Positions 1 to 7,149 of a DNA stretch of 18,172 bases are shown in pieces. The notes beneath the pieces are model-generated. The model saw only the letters and a list, made by a program, of their open reading frames with translations. It searched no databases and was not told where the DNA came from. The DNA comes from CAZART01 sp964487555 (lineage in GTDB: Bacteria; Bacteroidota; Rhodothermia; Rhodothermales; VXPQ01): NCBI GenBank assembly GCA_964487555.1, contig CAZART010000106.1:1-18172 (forward strand). Reading direction: 5' to 3'. Both the position numbers and the translations under genes were made by a program. Each line of letters opens with the position of its first letter. The first letter of the stretch is position 1.

Positions 1-1599
1 GCGACCAGCCATCCTCTCGCTTCGCAGATAGCCCTGGACGTTTTGAAGAAAGGCGGAAGCGCCGTGGATGCCGCCGTTGCGGCGAATGCAGCACTAGGAC
101 TGATGGAGCCGACGGGATGCGGTCCCGGCGGCGATTTGTTCGCGATCGTATGGGATCCCGATACCCGCAAGCTGCACGGCCTCAACGCCAGTGGCCGGTC
201 TCCGCACGGCCTCACCTATGACGACGTTGTGGCGAAACTGGGGGGACGCGAGACGCTTCCGCCGCGCGGTGCCATTACGGTAAGCGTACCGGGAGCCGTC
301 GACGGCTGGTTCACGTTGCACGACCAATTCGGCACGCTTCCAATGGCCGACTTGCTCGCGCCCGCTATCGCCTATGCGCGTGACGGTTTTCCCGTGACGC
401 AGTCGATCGCTCTCGACTGGAGTGGCAACGTCGAAGCGATCCTCGAAAGTGCCGAGATGATCGAAGAGTTGGACAATTTCCGGTCGACATATCTCGTCGA
501 TGGACGCGCGCCTGCCGAAGGGGAAATGTTCAAAAATCTCGGTCTTGCTAGAACGTACGAACTGATCGCGCGAGACGGACGAGACGCCTTCTATAGGGGG
601 GAGATCGCCGACGTGTTGGACGCCTACATGCGACGCATCGGCGGATACCTGCGGAAAGAGGATCTGGCGGCACATACCAGTACGTGGATCGATCCGGTTT
701 CGACAAATTACCGCGGCTTCGACGTATACGAGTTGCCGCCGAACGGTCAGGGCATCGCTGCGCTGCAGATGTTGAATATTCTGGAGGGCTTCGATCTGGC
801 GTCGATGGGCCACAATTCGGCCGACTATCTGCACGTGCAGACCGAGGCCAAGAAGCTGGCGTTCGCGGATCGGGCGCGGTTTTATGCGGATCCCGATTTT
901 TACGACGTGCCGGTGAGCATGCTGATTTCCGAGGAGTACGGCGAGCAGCGCCGGTCTCTGATCGACATGCAGCACGCGCTCAAGGAGGTCAACCACGGTG
1001 ACGCTCGCTTGCTCGAGGGAGACACCATCTATCTCACGACCGCCGACTCGACGGGTATGATGGTATCTTTGATCCAGAGTAATTTCCTGGGAATCGGAAG
1101 CGGGCTCGTGCCGGACGGTCTCGGCTTCGGTCTCCAGAATCGCGGACAGCTTTTCACGCTGGAGAAGGGTCATCCTAACGTGTACGAGCCGGGAAAGCGC
1201 CCCTTCCAGACCATCATCCCCGCATTCATCATGCGAGACGACGAACCGTACATGAGTTTCGGGGTGATGGGTGGGCCGATGCAGCCGCAGGGACACGTTC
1301 AAATCGTGACGAACATGATCGACTTCGCGATGAATCTGCAGGAGGCCGGCGATGCGGCCCGGTATCGTCACGACGGGAGCAGCGAGCCCACCGGCACCGT
1401 GATGCGAGACGGAGGCGTACTGCACGTGGAAAGCGGCGTCGCGCCTGAAGTCGTCGAAGAGCTGCGCCGCCGCGGCCACAACGTGGAGGTCAGTGCCAAC
1501 CATTACGGGGGATATCAAGCTATTCGGTGGGACCCGGAGAATAGGGTCTTCATCGGGGCGTCTGAGATGCGGAAGGATGGGCAGGCGGTCGGGTATTAG
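1..1599 (+). CDS. ggt: Gamma-glutamyltransferase (5' end outside the window)
   Basis: N-terminal nucleophile hydrolase family that cleaves gamma-glutamyl bonds (glutathione and related peptides), normally in the periplasm. The frame is open from base 1 and already reads the conserved ATSHPLAS...GGSAVDAAVAAN opening of the family, so the true start and any signal peptide lie upstream; the TTG at 43 is not a credible start. 532 residues are visible. The autocatalytic cleavage site is recognisable: in DTIYLTTAD the Thr at visible residue 342 (codon 1024-1026) is the expected nucleophile and N-terminus of the small subunit. It is followed by the SNFLGIGSG segment and the GGPMQPQGH substrate-pocket motif, both typical of bacterial members. 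The chain ends normally after the ...IGASEMRKDG region. A Gfo/Idh/MocA-like gene follows after 24 bases and is probably co-transcribed. Family assignment is firm; the physiological substrate is not shown by the sequence. Confidence 0.95.
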   Translation, partial: ATSHPLASQIALDVLKKGGSAVDAAVAANAALGLMEPTGCGPGGDLFAIVWDPDTRKLHGLNASGRSPHGLTYDDVVAKLGGRETLPPRGAITVSVPGAVDGWFTLHDQFGTLPMADLLAPAIAYARDGFPVTQSIALDWSGNVEAILESAEMIEELDNFRSTYLVDGRAPAEGEMFKNLGLARTYELIARDGRDAFYRGEIADVLDAYMRRIGGYLRKEDLAAHTSTWIDPVSTNYRGFDVYELPPNGQGIAALQMLNILEGFDLASMGHNSADYLHVQTEAKKLAFADRARFYADPDFYDVPVSMLISEEYGEQRRSLIDMQHALKEVNHGDARLLEGDTIYLTTADSTGMMVSLIQSNFLGIGSGLVPDGLGFGLQNRGQLFTLEKGHPNVYEPGKRPFQTIIPAFIMRDDEPYMSFGVMGGPMQPQGHVQIVTNMIDFAMNLQEAGDAARYRHDGSSEPTGTVMRDGGVLHVESGVAPEVVEELRRRGHNVEVSANHYGGYQAIRWDPENRVFIGASEMRKDGQAVGY

Positions 1600-1623
1600 G
1601 ACGTAAATGCAGCGGTAAGGGTC

Positions 1624-2418
1624 ATGCGCGTCGCGACGATCGGTTCGGATCCACTGCTTGCTTTGCGGCGCCGCGCACTCGAGGAAACGTCCGGAGTCGT
1701 GCTCGCGGACCTTGCGCCACGCATGCCCATTCAGGAGGCCCTCGAAAATGTTGACGTTCTTTTCATCGGTGTTCCCAGGCCGGACCGGTTCCAGATCGCC
1801 GCGCAGGCCGCCCGCGCCGGTACGCACGTCTTCGTTGAGTGGCCGCCGGCTACGTCAATTCGCGAATGCGCCGCGCTCGTGCTGCTGGCGGAGGAATCGG
1901 GCCTCGAATGCGGTGTCAGCCGTCCGCTGCGGTATTCCCCCCTCATGGAATCCGTCGAGGATAACTGGCGCGCCAATCTCGTCTCGCTGTCGCTGCACGG
2001 TGCCATCCACGCCGCGGATGCACCCATTGCTTATCCGAAATTATCGCGATTAATGGCCGACGCCGTAGATCTGTCGTGCGCGCTTGTAAAGAGCAGCAGC
2101 GTCCGCCGCGTCGACGCCGAGGCGGCGCGCAACGAATCGTCGCAGCCGGACGCGACGATATTCAGCCTTCGATTCCACAGCGGCGCCTATGCACAGGTGT
2201 TTATCCGTTTGAACGGTACGCCGGCGAAGCCGGAGGTATATGCCTCCGGTAGCGGCGTGAAAATGGAGGGGACCATAGCGGGGCATGACGTCGCCATCCG
2301 CCAAGAGACGCTCGCCTTCATGGCCGCCGTCGCCGAAGGGCGGCCGGTTCCGGTCTCCGTGCTCGACGCGCTGCACACGATGCGCATCGTCGAACGCCTT
2401 CAAGGCCTTCTACGATAG
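1624..2418 (+). CDS. Gfo/Idh/MocA-family oxidoreductase-like protein, short and degenerate
   Basis: 264 residues with the fold signature of the NAD(P)-dependent Gfo/Idh/MocA sugar oxidoreductases. There is an N-terminal Rossmann-like half (MRVATIGSD..., then DVLFIGVPRPDRFQIAAQAARAGTHVFVEWPPA, shown here only as motif blocks at about 44-76). A C-terminal half carries DAVDLSCALV (about 146-155) and the family's usual closing helix ETLAFMAAVAEGRP...DALHTMRIVERL (about 229-260). Family members usually have about 330-400 residues, so this one is compact. The glycine-rich GxGxxG loop is reduced to IGSDPL, and the EKP motif, whose Lys normally sits at the active site, reads EWP (71-73). It may therefore bind nucleotide poorly or have lost dehydrogenase activity. 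The ATG at 1624 is the first in frame and has no clear ribosome-binding site. Substrate unknown; probably in an operon with the upstream gamma-glutamyltransferase gene. Confidence 0.75.
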   Translation: MRVATIGSDPLLALRRRALEETSGVVLADLAPRMPIQEALENVDVLFIGVPRPDRFQIAAQAARAGTHVFVEWPPATSIRECAALVLLAEESGLECGVSRPLRYSPLMESVEDNWRANLVSLSLHGAIHAADAPIAYPKLSRLMADAVDLSCALVKSSSVRRVDAEAARNESSQPDATIFSLRFHSGAYAQVFIRLNGTPAKPEVYASGSGVKMEGTIAGHDVAIRQETLAFMAAVAEGRPVPVSVLDALHTMRIVERLQGLLR

Positions 2419-2495
2419 TACTGCGGGGAAACCTCCACCCGTGTACATAATACGAACCTGCCCGACATCCGTCCCGATGCGACATTCGTTTCAAT

Positions 2496-4127
2496 ATGGC
2501 CGTGGGTCTCGCACGCGAATTTGATCGTCAACCGTATGGTAGACTCCTCCGAACCATAGGAGAGATCGCCGCTCGCGAAGCTGTCGATTGCTTTGTGGTC
2601 GGCGGCGTGGTGCGAGACGTGCTGCTCGATCGTGTCACGACAGATATCGACTTCGTGACGGTCGGAGGGGACAGCGGAATTCGCCTGGCCGAAGCCGTGG
2701 CGGAGGCACTGGGCGGGGAGACGGTGCATGTCTATAAGAAATTCGGTACCGCAGCGATCCGTCTTCGGTCGCCGTCGGATCCCACGGCAGACATGGTCCT
2801 TGAATTCGTCGGCGCCCGGCGCGAAAGCTATCGCAGCGATTCGCGCAATCCGATCGTCGAAGAAGGATCGCTCGAGGACGACTTGCGCCGGCGCGACTTC
2901 ACGATCAATGCGATGGCGGCCGATCTCCACCCCGACCGCTACGGTGCGCTGATCGACCTTTTCGACGGCCTCCGGGATCTGAATAACGGCCTCCTTCGCA
3001 CGCCGCTGAAGCCGGCTGAGACGTTCACGGACGATCCGCTGCGCATGATCCGCGCCGCCCGGTTCGCCGCCCAGCTCAATTTCGACGTCGAGGAGGATGC
3101 GTTCGATGCGATGCGGGAGCAGTCGCACCGCGTCGAGATCCTCAGCCAGGAACGCATCACCGACGAGCTGCAGAAGATGATGTGTGCGGAGACTCCGTCC
3201 ACCGGATTCAAAATCCTGTTCGGCAGCTACATTCTACAGCGATTCTTTTCCGAGCTCTCCGACCTGCATGGCGTCGAAGCGGTCGACGGTCATCGCCACA
3301 AGGACAACTTCTTCCATACGCTGCAGGTGCTCGATAACCTCATCGTGCTGACGTCCGATCGTTCCTGTGAGGACACGCTGTGGCTGCGCTGGGCCGCCTT
3401 GCTTCACGACATCGGGAAACCGCTCACCAAGCGTTTTTCCGAGAAGACGGGTTGGACGTTTCACGGACACGAGGATCTCGGGTCCCGTCTCATTCCGACC
3501 CTCTTCAAGAAATTGAAACTGCCGACGGACGAGCGAATGCTGTACGTGCAGAAGATGATCCGTCTGCATCACCGTCCGGTCGCACTGGTCGATGACGTCG
3601 TGACCGACTCGGCCATCCGGAGGCTGCTTTTCGAGGCCGGCGAGGACATCGAGGATCTGATGACGTTGGTGCGCGCCGATATCACCTCTAAAAATCCGCG
3701 CCGCGTACGCCGCTATCTGGCCGCATTCGACCGAGTCGAAGAAAAATTTTCGGAGGTAGAGAAGAAGGACCGCCTTCGCAGCTTTCAGCCGCCCGTCGAC
3801 GGCCACGAGATCATGGACGTGCTCGGCATCGACGAAGGTGTATCGATCGGCATTATCAAGGAAGCTATTCGCGAAGCGATCCTCGAGGGCGAGATACCGA
3901 ACGAGCACGACGCCGCCTACGAATACATGATGGATATTAAGGACGATGCGCTGCGACGTGGCGAGCTGTTCGACGAGGTCGTCCGGACGTTAGAAGGTCG
4001 CGAGCGCGCCGCGACAGGAGCCATTAAAGAGGCCGTGTTCAGCGGCGATATCCCCGTGGATCACGACCGGGCGTACGCCTACCTCATGCAGGTAAAAGAG
4101 GAGACGCTGAGGGGAGGGCCCTCGTAG
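2496..4127 (+). CDS. cca: CCA tRNA nucleotidyltransferase / poly(A) polymerase family, HD domain
   Basis: Cytoplasmic class II nucleotidyltransferase, expected to add or repair the CCA end of tRNA. The head domain has GGVVRD (36-41) and the metal-binding DID pair (50-52, TDIDFV). RRDFTINAMA (132-141) and the PLRMIRAARFAAQLNF helix (181-196) are family hallmarks of the neck and nucleotide-selection region. An HD phosphohydrolase module follows (ALLHDIGKP, His304-Asp305; FHGHED around 322-327; LHHRPV around 357-362). The C-terminus has the motif IIKEAI..AILEGEIPNEHDAAYEYM at about 453-478, the usual end of related proteins. A second copy, AIKEAVFSGDIPVDHDRAYAYLM (two halves of one motif), lies at about 509-531. 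543 residues is longer than the roughly 470-480 common in related bacteria, and the extra length is this repeat. The ATG at 2496 leaves about 30 residues before GGVVRD, as usual. No ribosome-binding site is evident. CCA addition versus poly(A) polymerase activity cannot be decided from motifs alone. Confidence 0.92.
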   Translation: MAVGLAREFDRQPYGRLLRTIGEIAAREAVDCFVVGGVVRDVLLDRVTTDIDFVTVGGDSGIRLAEAVAEALGGETVHVYKKFGTAAIRLRSPSDPTADMVLEFVGARRESYRSDSRNPIVEEGSLEDDLRRRDFTINAMAADLHPDRYGALIDLFDGLRDLNNGLLRTPLKPAETFTDDPLRMIRAARFAAQLNFDVEEDAFDAMREQSHRVEILSQERITDELQKMMCAETPSTGFKILFGSYILQRFFSELSDLHGVEAVDGHRHKDNFFHTLQVLDNLIVLTSDRSCEDTLWLRWAALLHDIGKPLTKRFSEKTGWTFHGHEDLGSRLIPTLFKKLKLPTDERMLYVQKMIRLHHRPVALVDDVVTDSAIRRLLFEAGEDIEDLMTLVRADITSKNPRRVRRYLAAFDRVEEKFSEVEKKDRLRSFQPPVDGHEIMDVLGIDEGVSIGIIKEAIREAILEGEIPNEHDAAYEYMMDIKDDALRRGELFDEVVRTLEGRERAATGAIKEAVFSGDIPVDHDRAYAYLMQVKEETLRGGPS

Positions 4128-4258
4128 AACGACCGGCCCTACCGCCTCCAGGCGCGCACCGTCGCCGGCGGGCGCTTGATCCCACGTAGTTGCGTGAGCG
4201 TGTATCCGGGGCTAGTTTTCGCGCGTGGAATCTCCGCTATCAGTCACCGCATTCTTCC

Positions 4259-5452
4259 ATGTCGATCTCTCGAACGCTCTTCGTCGCAATCGCACTTACC
4301 GCAAGCGTCTGGCTCTCATGCACGTCATCACAGGATGCGAGCATGACCTCGGGCGAAGGCTACGTCGCGCTCATCAATGACGACATGAGCCGCTGGACAA
4401 AGCCGTTCAGTTGGGGTTCGTACACCGTCGAGGACGGAGTCGTCTCATTGCGAGGCGACCAGAAGTGGTTTCTCGTTTCGGAGGAGACCTATGGCGACTT
4501 CATCCTTGAAGCAGACGTGTTCGTACCGGACGGCGGAAATAGCGGCATCCAGTTTCGTGCGCATTACGAGCCCAATAGACTGTGGGGCTATCAAGCCGAA
4601 GTGGACCCGAGCGAGCGTGCATGGTCGGGAGGATTATACGACGAAGGCCGCCGCGGATGGCTGCATACGCTCGAGGACGATGATGACACGGCCGCCCGTG
4701 AGGCATTCAGGAACGGCGAGTGGAATCATTATCGCATCAAGACCGAAGGACCACGCATCGAGATCTGGGTCAACGACGTCAAGACAACCGATACGTACGA
4801 CACTGCCGATCAATCCGGACACATCGCGCTGCAGCATCATGGCGAGGAGGGACTCGTCTACCGATTCAAGAACGTTCGCGTGCGAAATCTCGGACACCAT
4901 GAATGGAGGCCCATGTTCACCGGCACCTCGTTCGCGGGCTGGCACATTACTCCAGGCGGAGAATGGAAGATACAGAATGGCGTCATCGTCGGAAGGCAGG
5001 ATCCGGATGATCCGCTCCACGGACTGGTCGTCTCGGACGAATCGTATGACGATTTCGCAGTTCGATTCGACTTTCGCGTCTTCGAAGGGAACTCCGGCTT
5101 CTACTTTAGGGCCGAAGAAGTCGACGAAAACGTTCACGTCCACGGCACGCAGGCCGAGCTCGAGCCGAACGGCGAAACCGGAGGCGTCTACGAGACTGCC
5201 GGGCGCGGCTGGGTGGTGATGCCCGACTCGAACGACGTCAAGGAGTGGCTGAACGAGGCCGGCGAATGGAACGAAATGTCGATCGTCGCCGAGGGTCCCC
5301 GCGTGATGATCCACGTAAACGGCCGCGAAAGCGCGAACATCGTCGATAACCAGATTCGTCGCCGCGGACACTTTGCGCTGCAGCTCCACGGCGGCATGCC
5401 TATGCACGTCGAGTTCAAGAACGTAGAAATGCTCGAGCGAGCGGATCCGTAG
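4259..5452 (+). CDS. Lipoprotein with two tandem DUF1080 / 3-keto-disaccharide hydrolase-type domains
   Basis: 397 residues. The N-terminus is a lipoprotein signal peptide: MSISR, a hydrophobic stretch, then VWLSC with lipidation Cys21, so the protein should be membrane-anchored in the envelope. Two jelly-roll domains of the DUF1080 family (Pfam name 3-keto-disaccharide hydrolase) follow. Domain 1 is about 36-211, with WTKPFSWGSYTVEDGVVSL, NSGIQFRA (94-101), GGLYDEGRRGW (124-134) and GEWNHYRI (153-160). Domain 2 is about 214-392, with FAGWHITPGGEWKIQNGVI, NSGFYFRA (278-285), GGVYETAGRGW (308-318) and GEWNEMSI (335-342). The repeated motifs show an internal duplication. Some family members cleave 3-keto glycosides, and others are uncharacterised or carbohydrate-binding. 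The ATG at 4259 is chosen over the upstream TTG at 4190 because it gives a clean signal peptide. The gene stands alone; a 131-base gap separates it from the nucleotidyltransferase gene. Actual substrate unknown. Confidence 0.85.
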   Translation: MSISRTLFVAIALTASVWLSCTSSQDASMTSGEGYVALINDDMSRWTKPFSWGSYTVEDGVVSLRGDQKWFLVSEETYGDFILEADVFVPDGGNSGIQFRAHYEPNRLWGYQAEVDPSERAWSGGLYDEGRRGWLHTLEDDDDTAAREAFRNGEWNHYRIKTEGPRIEIWVNDVKTTDTYDTADQSGHIALQHHGEEGLVYRFKNVRVRNLGHHEWRPMFTGTSFAGWHITPGGEWKIQNGVIVGRQDPDDPLHGLVVSDESYDDFAVRFDFRVFEGNSGFYFRAEEVDENVHVHGTQAELEPNGETGGVYETAGRGWVVMPDSNDVKEWLNEAGEWNEMSIVAEGPRVMIHVNGRESANIVDNQIRRRGHFALQLHGGMPMHVEFKNVEMLERADP

Positions 5453-5520
5453 CGCCCCATGAGTCCTGAAGGGAGGCCGCCGACGCCGTACGCAACCAGC
5501 TGTCGCTCCGGTGAGTCCGG

Positions 5521-6966
5521 CTAGCGGGGCTCGTCTATCCGTTCGAGGTACGAACGGATTTCGCCGTCGTAAGTCCAGCGCAGCCGGCCCTCCGCCTCCT
5601 CCAGCTTCCACGCCCCGCCGAGCTGAATGAGCCGGCCGTCGGGCAACGGAACCAGTCGGGTGCGGAGTTCGCCGTGCTCGTAGAAGAGCTTTCCATGCTC
5701 CAGATAGATCCGCCGCTGCTCGCCGGATTCCGTGTCGCGATACGTGCCGCTGAAGCGCTGAAGCTGCGACGCAGGAACGTCCACTTCGCGCGGAAGCGAG
5801 GCCGGATCCACCCATCGCCCGTATTTTTTGAGCACATCCTGGAGTCGGTCGTGCGGGAGGGCGTGAACGGTCAGGCCACGCGCGCCGGTCATGTTTTCAG
5901 CCGCGATCATCGCGTTCAAAATGGCTTCCTCCGTCGCCTCGACGGTTGCCTCGAACAGATCGTCCATCGAGGAATTCGGCATCGAACGTAACTCAGCGTC
6001 GGGTCGCGCCTCCCACGCGCCGGGATTCGCCGTAGAAAACGAGATAAAAATGTCGCCGGAGCCGTTCGTACCCAGGCCGCCGAGGCGTCCGATCGCGATG
6101 GGTACGCGTTCGACGAGGCGCTGGAGCTGCTGCGGGAGCAGGGGCGCGTCCGTGGCGACGACGACGATTATTGAGCCGCGCGCGAACACTTCCCAATTTG
6201 GCCGCAGATCGGTGATTTCCCTCCCAATCGGGACACCGGCGACGGTGAAGCGCTCCCGCCCACCGTAGTTGGCCTGAACGAACACGCCCAGCGTGTGGCC
6301 GCTCGGGAGAAGGCGGGAGGACGTACCGGTGCCGCCCTTGAACCCGTGAACGATCATTCCTGTGCCTCCACCTACATTGCCTTCGGCAACGGGCCCTCCG
6401 CGCGCCGCATTCAGCGCCTCGGTCGCGTGTTTACGCGTCACATGTTGGCCGAGGATATCGTTCAGAATGTCGTACGTCTCGGCCACGACCGGATACGTGT
6501 ACCAGATGCCGTTCTCCGGATCGGCGTTAAGGCCGGTCGAATCCATCCAGGCTATCACGGCGTCGCGCACGATGCCGACGCTGAAGGTGTTGGTAATCAT
6601 GATGGGCGTTTCCAGGAAGCCGGACTCGTCGATCCAGTGGATGCCCGTCATCTCGCCGTTGCCGTTCAAGGCGTACGTCGCGGCGTAGACGGGGTCAAAC
6701 ATGCGGCCACGCGGGAGGATGGCGGTAACGCCCGTACGCACAGGACCTTGCCCCTTTTCGAGCGCGTCGTCGCCGCGGATCAGCGTACGGAAGCCCACTT
6801 CTACGCCGGCAACGTCGGTGATGGCATTATGAAGGCCGGGCACGCCTTCGAGGGGGATCCCGAGGTCACGTGCACGCACGGGATCCCCGTCCTGCGCTCG
6901 CACGGCGAGGAGTGGAGCGATCAAAACGAGACAAGGGAGGATCTTCGCCGAGAAGATGGATTTCAT
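5521..6966 (-). CDS. P1-family (DmpA-like) self-processing aminopeptidase with a C-terminal extra domain
   Basis: 481 residues. An N-terminal signal peptide (MKSIFSAKILPCLVLIAPLL, likely cut after AVRA at 24) sends it to the periplasm or outside. Residues about 32-380 match the P1/S58 family of L-aminopeptidase/D-esterase and beta-peptidyl aminopeptidase enzymes, which cut themselves at a Gly-Ser bond to expose a Ser nucleophile. The expected elements are visible: GVPGLHNAITDVAGVEVG (41-58), GNVGGGTGM (196-204), Asn233 in VQANYGG, Gly264-Ser265 in RGSIIVVVATDAP as the probable cleavage site and nucleophile, and Ser303/Asp305 in NGSGDIF. DmpA is about 375 residues; here about 80 residues (about 400-478) are added, a beta-rich segment (FSGTYRD, YLEHGKLFYEHG, RLIQLGGAWKL, LRWTYDGEIRSYLERI) like small domains appended to secreted hydrolases. 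It is transcribed divergently from the metalloprotease gene at 7150. Substrate could be N-terminal D-amino acid, beta- or ordinary peptides. Confidence 0.9.
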   Translation of the reverse strand: MKSIFSAKILPCLVLIAPLLAVRAQDGDPVRARDLGIPLEGVPGLHNAITDVAGVEVGFRTLIRGDDALEKGQGPVRTGVTAILPRGRMFDPVYAATYALNGNGEMTGIHWIDESGFLETPIMITNTFSVGIVRDAVIAWMDSTGLNADPENGIWYTYPVVAETYDILNDILGQHVTRKHATEALNAARGGPVAEGNVGGGTGMIVHGFKGGTGTSSRLLPSGHTLGVFVQANYGGRERFTVAGVPIGREITDLRPNWEVFARGSIIVVVATDAPLLPQQLQRLVERVPIAIGRLGGLGTNGSGDIFISFSTANPGAWEARPDAELRSMPNSSMDDLFEATVEATEEAILNAMIAAENMTGARGLTVHALPHDRLQDVLKKYGRWVDPASLPREVDVPASQLQRFSGTYRDTESGEQRRIYLEHGKLFYEHGELRTRLVPLPDGRLIQLGGAWKLEEAEGRLRWTYDGEIRSYLERIDEPR

Positions 6967-7041
6967 CGGTGTCTTCAGATGTTCTTGGGCGGGAATCTGC
7001 TGGCCAATGTACGGACCTAAAGGTGAGCCGCGCGCAATCGG

Positions 7042-7073
7042 TTTGCCGGTTAGGGTCGCGCTATTGTAGTTTG
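7042..7073 (+). promoter_or_regulatory. Possible promoter for the metalloprotease gene
   Basis: In the 183-base divergent gap between the P1 peptidase and metalloprotease genes, TTTG (7042-7045) is followed after 21 bases by TAGTTTG (7067-7073). This resembles the Bacteroidota pattern of TTTG, a 19-21 base spacer, then TAnnTTTG, but the second box is one base short of consensus. Further G/A-TTTG-like words nearby make chance likely. The gap must hold promoters in both directions; no convincing minus-strand match was found. Confidence 0.22.
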
Positions 7074-7149
7074 CACGTCGTACCGTTTGTTACCTGCGTA
7101 CCATCGAAAGGAGACAGCGGCTCCTTCGTCCAATCCCGGCGTTTTCCGC

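Noticed and set aside
94..1827. 577-residue open frame on the minus strand opposite gamma-glutamyltransferase
   Set aside because: Antisense shadow of a GC-rich gene; low-complexity Arg/His/Asp-rich translation with no recognisable domain, while the plus frame is a clear conserved enzyme.
4128..4190. GC-rich partial symmetries after the nucleotidyltransferase gene (CCGCC...GGCGG)
   Set aside because: Arms are imperfect or far apart and no T run follows; not enough for a terminator call.
7107..7113. AAAGGAG, a good Shine-Dalgarno-like word before the metalloprotease gene
   Set aside because: No start codon lies at suitable distance in the gene's frame; the ATG at 7150 is 36 bases further, so it is probably chance.
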